A DNA stretch of 34,481 bases from Pseudomonas sp. CBZ-4 (GTDB taxonomy: Bacteria; Pseudomonadota; Gammaproteobacteria; Pseudomonadales; Pseudomonadaceae): positions 1 to 34,481 of the forward strand of contig NZ_ANNV01000075.1 in NCBI RefSeq assembly GCF_000346755.1, written 5' to 3'. Position 1 is the first letter of the stretch. Each line of letters begins with the position of its first letter. Shown here one piece after another: positions 1 through 8,242 of this stretch. The notes beneath the pieces were generated by a model, which did not search any database, was not told the origin of the DNA, and saw only the letters and a list, made by a program, of their open reading frames with translations. The position numbers were made by a program, and so were the translations under genes.

Positions 1-11
1 AAGTGGGGCGA

Positions 12-39
12 ATTATAGACAGTTACAATTCGCCGTCAA
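12..39 (-). promoter_or_regulatory. Strong sigma-70 promoter pointing out of the window
   Basis: On the minus strand there is a TTGACG -35 box (39-34), a 16-nt spacer and a perfect TATAAT -10 box (17-12), followed by a C-rich discriminator (TCGCCCC). The upstream side (40-60) is A/G-rich. Near-consensus boxes with a GC-rich discriminator are typical of growth-rate-controlled rRNA and tRNA promoters in Pseudomonas. The transcript would start near position 5 and run left, so the gene it serves is outside this window. An 8-bp inverted repeat (GGCGAATT 7-14, AATTCGCC 27-34) overlaps the core promoter. The boxes are seen directly; the stable-RNA assignment is inference. Confidence 0.75.
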
Positions 40-60
40 CCCTTTTCTTCACATTCTTGA

Positions 61-93
61 GAAGACTGCCATTCGCCCGCATCGGCAGCCTTC
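61..93 (-). terminator. Hairpin downstream of the TonB-receptor gene
   Basis: A 10-bp stem with one G-U pair (arms 61-70 and 84-93, 13-nt loop) starts 8 nt after the receptor stop codon, reading on the minus strand. No T-tract follows, so this is not a classical intrinsic terminator. It may be a transcript-end or processing hairpin that separates the receptor gene from the strong promoter at 12-39. Confidence 0.4.
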
Positions 94-100
94 TGCGCCT

Positions 101-2515
101 TCAGAACTTCGCCCGCAGCGCCATGTTGAAATTGCGCGGCTCACCATAGAAGTTCCAGTAATTGGGGTTACCCAGTGTCTGGTAGTACTTCTTGTCGAAC
201 ACGTTGTCCAGGTTGTACTGCAGCTCAAGGTTCTTATTGATCTCATAGACCGCATGCAGGTTGGTCAAATGGTATGCATCCTGCTGGATCTTGTACGTCT
301 TGCCATACTCCCTCTGCACCATCGTGCTCTGTGCATAAAAGCTGCCGCCAACCCGCATGTGGTTGAGCGCGCCCTGCAGGCGGTAGTCGGTAGCCAGCTT
401 GAATAGATGACGCGGCGCAGCGCTGTTGAAATCATCGCCCTTCTGCTCACCCCCGGCATATTTGGACTGGTTGTAGGTGTAACCCGCCGAGAGGTTCCAG
501 TCCGACGTCACCTCCCCATTGACCTCCAATTCGAAACCGCGATTGCGCACCTTGTCGGAAGCACGGTAGCAGGACCAGTCGCGCTCGCAGGCCACCAACT
601 CAGGACGCCCAGTCTGATCGGACTGGTAAAGCGCAATCGAACCCAGCAGACGCTTGTCGAAGAACTCGCCCTTGAGCCCAAGCTCATAGTTGCTGCCAGT
701 CATGGGTTCAAGCACCGAGCCCGTGATGTCCTGGTTGCTCTGCGGCTTGAAAATCTCGGTATAGCTGGCGTAAGCCGTCAGGTTTTCGGTCAGGTCCTGG
801 ACCAGGCCCGCGTAAGGTGTGACTTCACCGCTCTTGGAGTAGTGGTTTGTTACTGGCCGGCTCACCACATCCAGGCTGTCGTAGCTGACCCAACTCAAAC
901 GGCTGCCAAGGATCAGCTTTGTAGAATCGGTCAGGCTGAAGCGTCCTGCTATATAGACGCCCTTCTGTTCTTGCGTACGGTTGTATTTCCACTGGTTGAC
1001 ATTCAGCGCCGTCGGCGCAGGCGGATCAAAGGCCCCCACATCGTTCATATCCACCACGTAGCGGTACGTCGCATCCCGACCGCCGTGGTAATCGAAGTCA
1101 TCCTTGCGCCAGTTCCCACCGATGATCAGCTCATGCTGACGACCCAACAGCTGGAACGGACCGGACGCGTAGCCATCGATGCTGGTCTGAGTATCGTCAT
1201 AACGGAAATGACGTGGGTTGAGGGTGAACTGGTCAGTGTTGCCAGCAGGCCAGGTGTAGTTACCCAGAAAATCCGCCTTGGACCACATCTGGTTCACCGC
1301 CACCACCGCTTTCCAGTCATTGGCAAAGCTGTGCTGGATATCGGTAAAGACCGTAGTGTTGCGCTTGTCGAGATGATTCCAGTCCCCCGTCAGCGATGTC
1401 GAACGTGACAACGGATAGAACGTGCCATCGGTATGGATCGGCAAGCCAGACCAGTCGTACCCCGAATTGCGCTCCTTCTGATAACTGTAACCGAGGGTCA
1501 CCAGCGTCGACTCACTCACATCGGCTTCGAGGATGCCATAGAACAGCTGGTTCTCTTTCCGGGCGGTATCCAGGTAGCTGTTGGCATTGTTATAGGAAAT
1601 CACCGATCGCCCACGCAACGTGCCTTCTTCATTCAGGGGCGAGGACAGATCCACCATCGTCTTATAGTCGTCCCAAGACCCCACCGACGTTTCAATCAGC
1701 GCCTGTGGCTCGGCCGTTGGACGCTTGCGGATCAAGTTGATCGACGCCGACGGCGTCCCCGCCCCCTCCATCAACCCCGTGGCGCCGCGCACAATCTCGA
1801 CCCGGTCATAAATGTCGGTGGTGGGCTTGGAAATCGCATCCATCGAATACGCATTGCTGATATTGGTCGGCACGCCATCGATCTGCAGGTTGTCCACCAA
1901 CTGCCCACGCGCCTGGTACAAGGAACGCTCGCCACCATTCTTGACCACCATGATGCCCGTGGCGTTCTGCATCACGTCGTCGAGGTTCTTCATGCTCTGG
2001 TCATCCATGCGCTGACGGGTAACGACCGTCACCGACTGCGGCGTTTCACGCAGGGACATCGCCAGCTTGGTGGCGGTGGACGAGCGCCCGGTCGCATACG
2101 ACCCGCTGCCCTCCGTCACCGCCCCCAAGCCCTGGCCGGTGATAGTGGTGGCCCCCAGTGTCAAACCCGTTGCCGGTTGCACGATCAGTTGAAACTCACG
2201 CTCCCCGGTGCGCACCGCCTGTACGCCGGCGCCCGCCAACATCTGCGCCAGCGCCTGCTCGACGCTCGAAGCGTGCACCGCCTGACTCTGCTTATTGGCC
2301 GTGAGCGTGGCATCCCCCCCGATCAGAATCCCCGCCTGGCTGGCCAGCAGGTTCAACTGACGAGCCAGCGGACCTGCCGGGATCTCCAGAGTTTGCAATT
2401 GGGCAGCAGCGCCCGGGCTGTCGGCCTGGGCAGAAACGACATCAACGGCCAAAGCCATGACCACAGCCAGAGCCAGGGGATGGCGGCGTGAGAAAACGGT
2501 AGTGCGAGACAGCAT
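101..2515 (-). CDS. TonB-dependent siderophore receptor with STN signalling domain (cassette 1)
   Basis: Outer-membrane receptor that should import a ferric siderophore using TonB energy and signal to its own anti-sigma factor. From the ATG at 2515 the protein has 804 residues: signal peptide about 1-31 (cut after SAQA), STN/secretin-TonB N-terminal domain about 43-96, possible TonB box GATTITG about 121-127, plug about 150-265 (ETPQSVTVVTRQR, VEIVRGATGLMEGAGTPSA), then a 22-strand type barrel ending in Phe. The frame is open to 2578, but the upstream stretch is not signal-like. The ATG at 2515 is preceded by AAAGGA and begins a proper signal peptide. It lies last in a sigma/anti-sigma/receptor cassette, so expression is expected to need the upstream ECF sigma factor. 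The architecture is FpvA/FhuE/FoxA-like; the ligand cannot be told from sequence. Confidence 0.92.
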   Translation of the reverse strand: MLSRTTVFSRRHPLALAVVMALAVDVVSAQADSPGAAAQLQTLEIPAGPLARQLNLLASQAGILIGGDATLTANKQSQAVHASSVEQALAQMLAGAGVQAVRTGEREFQLIVQPATGLTLGATTITGQGLGAVTEGSGSYATGRSSTATKLAMSLRETPQSVTVVTRQRMDDQSMKNLDDVMQNATGIMVVKNGGERSLYQARGQLVDNLQIDGVPTNISNAYSMDAISKPTTDIYDRVEIVRGATGLMEGAGTPSASINLIRKRPTAEPQALIETSVGSWDDYKTMVDLSSPLNEEGTLRGRSVISYNNANSYLDTARKENQLFYGILEADVSESTLVTLGYSYQKERNSGYDWSGLPIHTDGTFYPLSRSTSLTGDWNHLDKRNTTVFTDIQHSFANDWKAVVAVNQMWSKADFLGNYTWPAGNTDQFTLNPRHFRYDDTQTSIDGYASGPFQLLGRQHELIIGGNWRKDDFDYHGGRDATYRYVVDMNDVGAFDPPAPTALNVNQWKYNRTQEQKGVYIAGRFSLTDSTKLILGSRLSWVSYDSLDVVSRPVTNHYSKSGEVTPYAGLVQDLTENLTAYASYTEIFKPQSNQDITGSVLEPMTGSNYELGLKGEFFDKRLLGSIALYQSDQTGRPELVACERDWSCYRASDKVRNRGFELEVNGEVTSDWNLSAGYTYNQSKYAGGEQKGDDFNSAAPRHLFKLATDYRLQGALNHMRVGGSFYAQSTMVQREYGKTYKIQQDAYHLTNLHAVYEINKNLELQYNLDNVFDKKYYQTLGNPNYWNFYGEPRNFNMALRAKF

Positions 2516-2583
2516 GAATGAATCCTTTCGCAAGTCGAATGGAGGAGCGTCATCCAACCAAGCGAGCGAGCCGCGCAAAACCT

Positions 2584-2596
2584 GAAAAAGTTTTTC
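2584..2596. repeat. A/T palindrome between anti-sigma and receptor genes
   Basis: GAAAAA-C-TTTTTC (minus strand), a 13-bp palindrome 9 nt after the anti-sigma stop. It is too AT-rich and too short for a convincing terminator. It lies where the receptor's own promoter would be expected, so it may be regulatory. Function unknown. Confidence 0.3.
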
Positions 2597-2605
2597 GGAT
2601 TATTT

Positions 2606-3571
2606 TCAACGCGCCTCGACCGACACCCACCAAGGCAACGTGCGCACCACCCGAATCGGCAGCGCCCGCTCCAGCATCGCCAGCGCGCGGTCACTGTCGA
2701 GCAACGGATAGGTCCCCACCACGCGCAAACCGGCGAGCGCCGGATCGATACCGAGATGACCTTGACGGTAATCCCCAAGGGTCTGCACCACTTCGCCCAG
2801 CGGCAGGTCCTCAGCCACCAGCACGCCGCGACTCCAATCCTGACGCCGGGCTTGCGCTGGCACCAACGCGCCACCGGCCTGGGCATCGAACACCATTGCC
2901 TGGCCCGCCGCGACCCGCACCTGCAGGCCGCTGTCTGCGCAAGTAGCCTGCACCGCGCCACCAAATACACTCAACGTGGTCTGCACGCCCTCGGCCCGCA
3001 CACCAAACACGGTGCCCAGCGGTTGCATGCGCCCGGCCCGCGTCACTACCTGCAAAGGGCGCACATCGGTACCGGTCTCGATGAGCATTTCACCGCGATA
3101 CAACCGCAGCTGCCGCAAGCCCTCATCGAAGTGCACATCGAGCGCCGTCGCGCCGTTGAGCCACAGCTGGCTGCCGTCGGCCAGGCGGATCGGCCGCACT
3201 TCACCCAACCCGGTGCGGTAGGTCGCAAACAGGGCACGCGGCGAGTCCAGCCAGCCCTGTCGCCAACCCGCCGACGCCAGCAGCCCACCTATGCCCGCCA
3301 CACACAGACTGCCGAGCAAGGTTCGGCGCGAAACGCGATCACGGCGCAACGTCGTCAACACCTGATGCGCCTGATCGGCACTACCGCTGAGGTTGCCAAA
3401 ACGCTGATTGATGCCCTCCACGTACTGCCACGCCAGCCGATGCTGAGCATCCTCCGCCAGCCATGCCCGCCACTGGCCGTGGGCGCGGGGGTCATCCGGC
3501 TGTGCATGCAAGCGCGCAAACCAGCTGGCCGCCGCTTGCAGCACACGATGATCGGGCGCGGCCGGGTTCAT
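2606..3571 (-). CDS. FecR-family anti-sigma factor (cassette 1)
   Basis: Inner-membrane regulator that holds the ECF sigma factor and receives the signal from the receptor's STN domain. 321 residues from the ATG at 3571, chosen because it overlaps the sigma-gene stop as ATGA; the frame stays open to 3610 without a better start. Order: cytoplasmic DUF4880-type N-terminus (about 8-60, WFARLHAQPDD, HRLAWQYVEGINQRF), a twin-arginine motif SRRTLLG (RR at 82-83), one membrane segment (about 85-103), a periplasmic FecR domain (about 115-230), and a C-terminal STN-like segment (about 245-321). The RR motif fits the Tat-dependent insertion reported for E. coli FecR (known from the family, not shown here). 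The receptor gene starts about 90 nt downstream. Confidence 0.92.
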   Translation of the reverse strand: MNPAAPDHRVLQAAASWFARLHAQPDDPRAHGQWRAWLAEDAQHRLAWQYVEGINQRFGNLSGSADQAHQVLTTLRRDRVSRRTLLGSLCVAGIGGLLASAGWRQGWLDSPRALFATYRTGLGEVRPIRLADGSQLWLNGATALDVHFDEGLRQLRLYRGEMLIETGTDVRPLQVVTRAGRMQPLGTVFGVRAEGVQTTLSVFGGAVQATCADSGLQVRVAAGQAMVFDAQAGGALVPAQARRQDWSRGVLVAEDLPLGEVVQTLGDYRQGHLGIDPALAGLRVVGTYPLLDSDRALAMLERALPIRVVRTLPWWVSVEAR

Positions 3572-4104
3572 ATCAGCGCTCCAGCCAGCTCCACTTCCAA
3601 CAGCAGGCATTGATACATCGCCTGCGCCAGATAACTGTTCACACTGCGCTCGCTCACCCCCAGCCGCTGCGCCGTTTCGCGCTGCGTCAGACCTTGCAAC
3701 TGCACCAGCAGGAATGTCTCGGCCACCCGCTTGGGCATCCGCTCCAACATGGCCTGCAACTGCCCAAGGGTTTCCAGGATGATCGCCTGGTACTCCAGCG
3801 ACGGCACCTGATGCTCAGGCTGCGCCGCCAGTACGTCCAGGTACGCTTGCTCGATGCGCCGACGGCGCCAGAAGTCCACACACATATGCCGCGACATGCG
3901 GCCGAGATAAGCGCGCGCATGCTCGTCATCGTTGAACGTGCGCGGCGTGGCCAACAAGCGCACGAACACGTCATGCGCCAGCTCCGCCGCATCGCTGGCA
4001 TTGCCCAGCTTGCGTTGGAGCCACTGCTGCATCCAGCCATGGTGCGAGCGGTAGAGCGCCTCCAGGTTGGAACTGAGAACAGGAGCACCAGGCGGAACCT
4101 TCAT
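3568..4104 (-). CDS. ECF (FecI-type iron-starvation) RNA polymerase sigma factor (cassette 1)
   Basis: Directs RNA polymerase to the cognate receptor gene when released by its anti-sigma factor. 178 residues from the ATG at 4104. The frame is open to 4143, but that extension is the translated Fur box, so the shorter start is preferred. Sigma region 2 spans about 17-85 (LYRSHHGWMQQWL, DAAELAHDVFVRLL, RAYLGRMSRHMCVDFWRR) and sigma region 4 about 115-168 (MPKRVAETFLLVQLQGLTQRETAQRLGVS, helix-turn-helix). The stop overlaps the anti-sigma ATG (3571). It is closely similar to the second sigma factor at 7627-8157 (both carry GN-SDAAELAHDVFVRLL), which suggests cassette duplication. Confidence 0.93.
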   Translation of the reverse strand: MKVPPGAPVLSSNLEALYRSHHGWMQQWLQRKLGNASDAAELAHDVFVRLLATPRTFNDDEHARAYLGRMSRHMCVDFWRRRRIEQAYLDVLAAQPEHQVPSLEYQAIILETLGQLQAMLERMPKRVAETFLLVQLQGLTQRETAQRLGVSERSVNSYLAQAMYQCLLLEVELAGALI

Positions 4105-4120
4105 GGAGAGCGTGCCTTGC

Positions 4121-4143
4121 TTGCTAATAAGAATGATTAGCAA
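4121..4143. promoter_or_regulatory. Fur box upstream of ECF sigma gene 1
   Basis: Inverted repeat with perfect 8-bp arms, TTGCTAAT (4121-4128) and ATTAGCAA (4136-4143), around AAGAATG. The central part fits the 7-1-7 Fur pattern (TAAGAAT-G-ATTAGCA, 4128-4142). It lies 17 nt upstream of the sigma-factor start, so Fur-Fe would repress the sigma and anti-sigma genes in iron-rich cells. Confidence 0.8.
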
Positions 4144-4180
4144 GTGTAACTTTGATGCATCGCCCCCCGCAATTGCCAGG

Positions 4181-6586
4181 TCAGAACGTGTACTTGAAGC
4201 TCGTCATGAAGTTACGCGGCGCGCCATAGACGCTCCAACTGTCCGCATACGCGTAATAACTGCGATCAAACACGTTGTTCACATTCAACGTCGCGCTCAG
4301 ATTGCGGCTGATGTCATACCGCGCCATCAGGTTGGTCAACGCATAGCTGCCTTGCTCGAACGTATGCAAGTCCATCCCGGTCTTGCTCTGCCAGTTCACC
4401 CCGCCGCCCACCGTCACCTTGTCGAGCACGCCCGGCAGGCGGTAAGTGGTAAAGGTCTTGAGGCTGTGACGCGGGCTGGTGGTGACGATACGTTGATCAT
4501 CGGCATTAGTGCTCACGCTATAAGCGTAACCGGCGGACGCTTGCCAGCCGTCGCTCAACTCACCGTTGAACTCCAGCTCCACACCCTTGGTCGTGGTGCC
4601 CTGCTCCGCACGATAGATGTCCGGGTCGCTCACAAACACCGGCAGGTTATCCTGGTCGATCTTGAACAGCGCCAGGCTCGCGTTGAGTCTGTCGTCATTG
4701 AAGCTGCCCTTGACCCCGACCTCATAACCCGTGCCTTCCTGCGGATCCAACGCCTTGTAGCTCGCATCATGAATGCCGTAGGCCTGGGGATTGAAGATCT
4801 TGGTATAGCTGGCATACAGCGACCAGGTGCTGTTCAAGTCATACACGATACCGGCGTACGGCAGGAACACGCCGTTGCGGGTTTCCTTGCTCTCGGTGTT
4901 CTGGCTCGGGTCGGCGTAGGTCACCACTTCATTGCTGCGCTTCCAGTCTGTAACTCGGCTGCCAAGGATCACAGCCGTATTGTCGGTGACATGCAAGCGC
5001 GAAGTCAGGTACGCCGCATACTGGTTCTCTTCTATATGTGTCTTACCCACCGGCGTGGTATTCGGAACATTTGCGCCGCCGCCACTCCAATTGAAGATAT
5101 TCGGCACAGTGCCGTCATAACCGGTCCAGCTGCCAAACCAACCACCATGGCTTGGGGTGTTTTCGTGGTAACGCGACATCGTCACGCCGGCGATCAACTC
5201 ATGCTCACGCCCAAACAGACTGAACGGCCCAGTCAGATACGCATCAAGGTTGTTCTGGCGCGGCGTGCCCGACCAGCGATTGGGATACAGATAAGCCCCC
5301 GCCCCCGTATCCTGGTCGATGCTGCCGTTCATATAGTTGATCAGCTCATCGAACTGGTTCTGCGTGTGGCTGACCTCAACCTTGCCGCTCCAACCGTTAT
5401 CGAACTGATGCTCGATGGAGCTGAACACATTGGTCTGCTTGCGATCGTTATAGGCCCAATCCGGCGCGCTGTTGGCCGAGCGGCTGAAGGTGGTGCGGTT
5501 GCCGTTGCTGTAGAACATAGGGAAACCGGTGCGCAACGGGTCATTCACCTGATTGTTGATATAGCTGAAGCCCACCGTCAGCATCGTCGCATCGCTCAGG
5601 TCGAACTCGGAAATCCCGTACACCATCTGCGAATCGGTGTTGACGCGATCCACCCAGGAGTTCTGCTTCTTATAGTCCACCACCAGGCGCCCACGGATAT
5701 TGCCACCGTCGGTCAGTGGCCCGGACACATCGAACCCCGTGCCATAACGATCCCAACTGCCCGCCTCCCCCGTGATACTGGCCTGCGCCTCGGCCGTCGG
5801 GCGCTTGCGGATCAGGTTGATGGTCGCCGACGGCGTGCCCGACCCACTGATCAACCCCGTGGCACCGCGCACCACTTCAACACGGTCGTACATCGCCGTG
5901 TTCTGCGTGGTGTTATCCAGGCGTGCCGAGGTCGGCACGCCGTCGATCTCGAAGTTGTTGATCTGGAAACCACGGGACCAGTACGTATCGTTCTCCGCGC
6001 CGACGCCGACCCGCAGCACCGTAATGCCCGGCGTGGCCTCCAGCACTTCGGTGAGGTTGGTGAGCCGTTGATCATCGAGACGCTGGCGGGTGATCACCGT
6101 CACCGATTGCGGGGTTTCTTTCTGCGTCAGGTTCAGTCGCGTCGAACTGCTCGACGAATAGGTGGTGTAAAGACCGGTGCCCTCAGTGGTCGAACCCGGC
6201 GCCATGCCGGAAATCGAGATCGCGCCCAGTTGCACAGCACCGCCCGCCCCCGGCTGCACTTGATAACGTCCCTCGCCGGTCTGCACCACCGTCAGCTCGC
6301 TGCCCGCCAGCAGCACCTGCAACGCCTGGTCCACCGAGTAGCTGCCATGCAGCGCCGGGCCAGTCTTGCCGGCGGTGAGCGCCGCATTGCCCGCCAGATA
6401 CACGCCACTTTGCGCGGCGAGCTGATTGAGCTGATCGGCCAGGGCGCCAGCGGGCAGGTCGAAGCGCTGTACAGCCTGTTCAGCGGCAGCCGCCAGGGGT
6501 GCAAAGCTCAGGCTCGCAGGCACGGCCAAGGCCAAAGCAATCGCCAGGGCCAAAGGTTGGGGAGAGTTACGCAGGAATAAAGGCAT
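4181..6586 (-). CDS. TonB-dependent siderophore receptor with STN signalling domain (cassette 2)
   Basis: Second outer-membrane ferric-siderophore receptor and transducer. 801 residues from the ATG at 6586: signal peptide about 1-35 (cut near LAAAA-EQ), STN domain about 42-95, possible TonB box GAISISG about 121-127, plug about 150-270 (KETPQSVTVITRQRLDD, VEVVRGATGLISGSGTPSA), beta-barrel to a C-terminal Phe (FKYTF). It has the same architecture as the receptor at 101-2515, but the barrel sequences differ clearly, so different ligands are likely (inference). The weak Shine-Dalgarno is GGAAC. Its anti-sigma gene lies about 90 nt upstream. Its stop is only about 40 nt before the Fur box of cassette 1, with no clear terminator between them. 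Confidence 0.92.
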   Translation of the reverse strand: MPLFLRNSPQPLALAIALALAVPASLSFAPLAAAAEQAVQRFDLPAGALADQLNQLAAQSGVYLAGNAALTAGKTGPALHGSYSVDQALQVLLAGSELTVVQTGEGRYQVQPGAGGAVQLGAISISGMAPGSTTEGTGLYTTYSSSSSTRLNLTQKETPQSVTVITRQRLDDQRLTNLTEVLEATPGITVLRVGVGAENDTYWSRGFQINNFEIDGVPTSARLDNTTQNTAMYDRVEVVRGATGLISGSGTPSATINLIRKRPTAEAQASITGEAGSWDRYGTGFDVSGPLTDGGNIRGRLVVDYKKQNSWVDRVNTDSQMVYGISEFDLSDATMLTVGFSYINNQVNDPLRTGFPMFYSNGNRTTFSRSANSAPDWAYNDRKQTNVFSSIEHQFDNGWSGKVEVSHTQNQFDELINYMNGSIDQDTGAGAYLYPNRWSGTPRQNNLDAYLTGPFSLFGREHELIAGVTMSRYHENTPSHGGWFGSWTGYDGTVPNIFNWSGGGANVPNTTPVGKTHIEENQYAAYLTSRLHVTDNTAVILGSRVTDWKRSNEVVTYADPSQNTESKETRNGVFLPYAGIVYDLNSTWSLYASYTKIFNPQAYGIHDASYKALDPQEGTGYEVGVKGSFNDDRLNASLALFKIDQDNLPVFVSDPDIYRAEQGTTTKGVELEFNGELSDGWQASAGYAYSVSTNADDQRIVTTSPRHSLKTFTTYRLPGVLDKVTVGGGVNWQSKTGMDLHTFEQGSYALTNLMARYDISRNLSATLNVNNVFDRSYYAYADSWSVYGAPRNFMTSFKYTF

Positions 6587-6625
6587 AAAACAGTTCCGGT
6601 CGAAGGAGGCATCAAGCCGTTGTCC

Positions 6626-6645
6626 TTCTCTAATTCGAATGAGAA
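6626..6645. promoter_or_regulatory. Weak Fur-like / dyad site upstream of receptor 2
   Basis: The segment TTCTCTAATTCGAATGAGAA has an ATTCGAAT palindrome core and a Fur-like half-site (GAATGAGAA). It lies 40-60 nt upstream of the receptor start, in the 87-nt gap after the anti-sigma stop. It could be a degenerate Fur box or part of the ECF-dependent promoter. Weak evidence. Confidence 0.3.
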
Positions 6646-6673
6646 CGCAAAACCGGAAGCACAGATGAAAAAA

Positions 6674-7630
6674 TCAGCGCGGCACCACGTTGACCCACCA
6701 GGCAAACCGCCGCTCGACGCGCACTGGCAACACCTGCGCAAGCATGGCCAGCGCCTGATCGGTGTCTTGCAAGGGGTAGGTACCCATCACCCGAAGGTTG
6801 GCGACCTGCGGGTCAATCCCCAAATGCCCATGGCGATAGCTGGCCAGTTCACCGACAAACTCCTCCAGGCGCATATCGTTGGCCATCAACACACCTTTCG
6901 CCCACGCCTCGCGCCCCGGTTGCGCAGGGTGCAGCGCCGACAGGCTGTGGCGGTCGAAATCCACGCCCTGCCCCGCTGGCACGATGTGCGTCTGCCCGCT
7001 GTCGCCACACGCGGCTTGCACACGGCCTTCATACACATTGAGCTGCGTGCGGCCATCGTGTTCGCGCACGCTGAACCGCGTCCCCAAAGGCCGCAGGCGA
7101 CCTTGCGCGGTCTCCACCACAAACGGGCGACTGTCGCTGCCGGTATGGATCAGGATTTCACCGCTATAGAGCTTCAACTCACGCTGCCCGGCACTGAAGT
7201 TGACGTCCAGCGCCGTGCCGCTGTTGAGCCAGATACGCGTACCGTCGGCCAACACCTGTTCGCCCAGCGGCACAACACCGGTGTGGAAATCGCGGGTCCA
7301 GGCACCCCGTTGCTGCCAGCTGCCCCAGCCCAGCAGCGCGCTGCCCATGACAATCGACAACCCGCGCAACACCTGCCGCCGCGAGCGCTGCGAACCGCGC
7401 AGGTGTGCCAGCGTCTGGTTGGCTCCCGGCACATCCTCCTGCAACGGTGCAAACCGCTGCCCAACCCGCGCGACATAACTCCAGGCCAACGCGTTGACCT
7501 CGTTGCGCCCATGCCACTGGCGCCACGCGTCATGCAGATGCCGCGCCTCCGGCTCGGCACTCAGGCGCGCAAACCAGTCAGCGGCTTGTTGCAACGCGGC
7601 ATAGTCCAGGCCAGTAGAAGGAGTGCTCAC
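6674..7630 (-). CDS. FecR-family anti-sigma factor (cassette 2)
   Basis: Membrane anti-sigma and signal-transfer protein for the receptor at 4181-6586. 318 residues from a GTG at 7630, chosen because it overlaps the sigma-gene TGA as GTGA and gives the family's N-terminus (DYAALQQAADWFARL). The frame is open further upstream to 7870, but that stretch lies inside the sigma gene and has no family resemblance. Features: DUF4880-type N-terminal part about 8-62, twin-arginine motif SRRQVLRG (RR at 84-85), one membrane segment about 87-104, periplasmic FecR domain about 118-230, C-terminal STN-like end (HLGIDPQVANLRVMGTYPL). It parallels the cassette 1 anti-sigma factor throughout. Confidence 0.9.
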   Translation of the reverse strand: MSTPSTGLDYAALQQAADWFARLSAEPEARHLHDAWRQWHGRNEVNALAWSYVARVGQRFAPLQEDVPGANQTLAHLRGSQRSRRQVLRGLSIVMGSALLGWGSWQQRGAWTRDFHTGVVPLGEQVLADGTRIWLNSGTALDVNFSAGQRELKLYSGEILIHTGSDSRPFVVETAQGRLRPLGTRFSVREHDGRTQLNVYEGRVQAACGDSGQTHIVPAGQGVDFDRHSLSALHPAQPGREAWAKGVLMANDMRLEEFVGELASYRHGHLGIDPQVANLRVMGTYPLQDTDQALAMLAQVLPVRVERRFAWWVNVVPR

Positions 7631-8157
7631 GACAAGGCGCCGTCCAGCTCGGCTTCCAGCACCATGCACTGGAACATGGCCTGCCCGATGTACTTGGTCA
7701 CCGTGCGCTCGCTCACGCCAATGCGCAGCGCGATCTCGCGGTAACTCAAGCCATCGATCTGCGCCAGGCAGAACGCCTCGGACACCTTCACCGGCAAGCG
7801 ATCCAGCATCGCCTGCAAATGCACCAGCGCTTCCAGCACCAGCGCCCGGTGTTCTTCCGACGGCGCACACGCTTCCGGCCGGCTCGCCAACACCTCAAGC
7901 CACGCCTGCTCCACCTGCTTGCGGCGGAAAAAATCCACACAGACGTTACGCGACAGCGTGCTCAGGTACGCCCGCGCATGCCCGTCGCTGCCGAACTCGC
8001 GCGGATGGGTCAGCAAACGCACAAACACATCGTGGGCCAGTTCGGCAGCGTCACTGACATTGCCGAGTTTTCGCGCCAGCCAGCGTTGAATCCAGCCGTG
8101 ATGGGCCGAATACAGGCTGCCAACGTTGAAGGGTGAGGGCTCGGGAAGCGGGGGCAT
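7627..8157 (-). CDS. ECF (FecI-type iron-starvation) RNA polymerase sigma factor (cassette 2)
   Basis: ECF sigma factor expected to transcribe the receptor gene of its own cassette. 176 residues from the ATG at 8157, preceded by TAGGG; the frame opens at 8214, but the extra residues come from the promoter region. Region 2 is about 14-85 (LYSAHHGWIQRWLARK, DAAELAHDVFVRLL, AYLSTLSRNVCVDFFRRK) and region 4 about 115-168 (LPVKVSEAFCLAQIDGLSYREIALRIGVSERTV). The TGA overlaps the anti-sigma GTG. It is close in sequence to the sigma factor at 3568-4104; the two presumably recognise different but related promoters. Confidence 0.93.
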   Translation of the reverse strand: MPPLPEPSPFNVGSLYSAHHGWIQRWLARKLGNVSDAAELAHDVFVRLLTHPREFGSDGHARAYLSTLSRNVCVDFFRRKQVEQAWLEVLASRPEACAPSEEHRALVLEALVHLQAMLDRLPVKVSEAFCLAQIDGLSYREIALRIGVSERTVTKYIGQAMFQCMVLEAELDGALS

Positions 8158-8172
8158 GGGCAGCCCTACGAA

Positions 8173-8187
8173 TAAGAATTGTTCCCA
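8173..8187. promoter_or_regulatory. Probable Fur box upstream of ECF sigma gene 2
   Basis: TAAGAAT-T-GTTCCCA agrees with 11 of 14 positions of the 7-1-7 pattern TGAGAAT-n-ATTCTCA. It sits 15 nt upstream of the sigma-factor ATG, matching the placement of the better Fur box in cassette 1. The surrounding stretch (8170-8212) is AT-rich, as expected of a promoter. Confidence 0.5.
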
Positions 8188-8242
8188 ATGGTAATAAGAA
8201 AAGATAACCACCACAACGGGGAAAAGTTACCGGCGGCCCGAC

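Noticed and set aside
2584..2596. A/T palindrome after the cassette 1 anti-sigma gene as a terminator
   Set aside because: Stem is only A-T/G-C ends with a 1-nt centre; cannot form a stable hairpin.
4067..6580. Long open frame (837 codons) on the plus strand opposite the cassette 2 receptor gene
   Set aside because: Mirror of a high-GC gene; the translation has no signal peptide, domain or family resemblance, while the minus-strand product is a clear TonB receptor.
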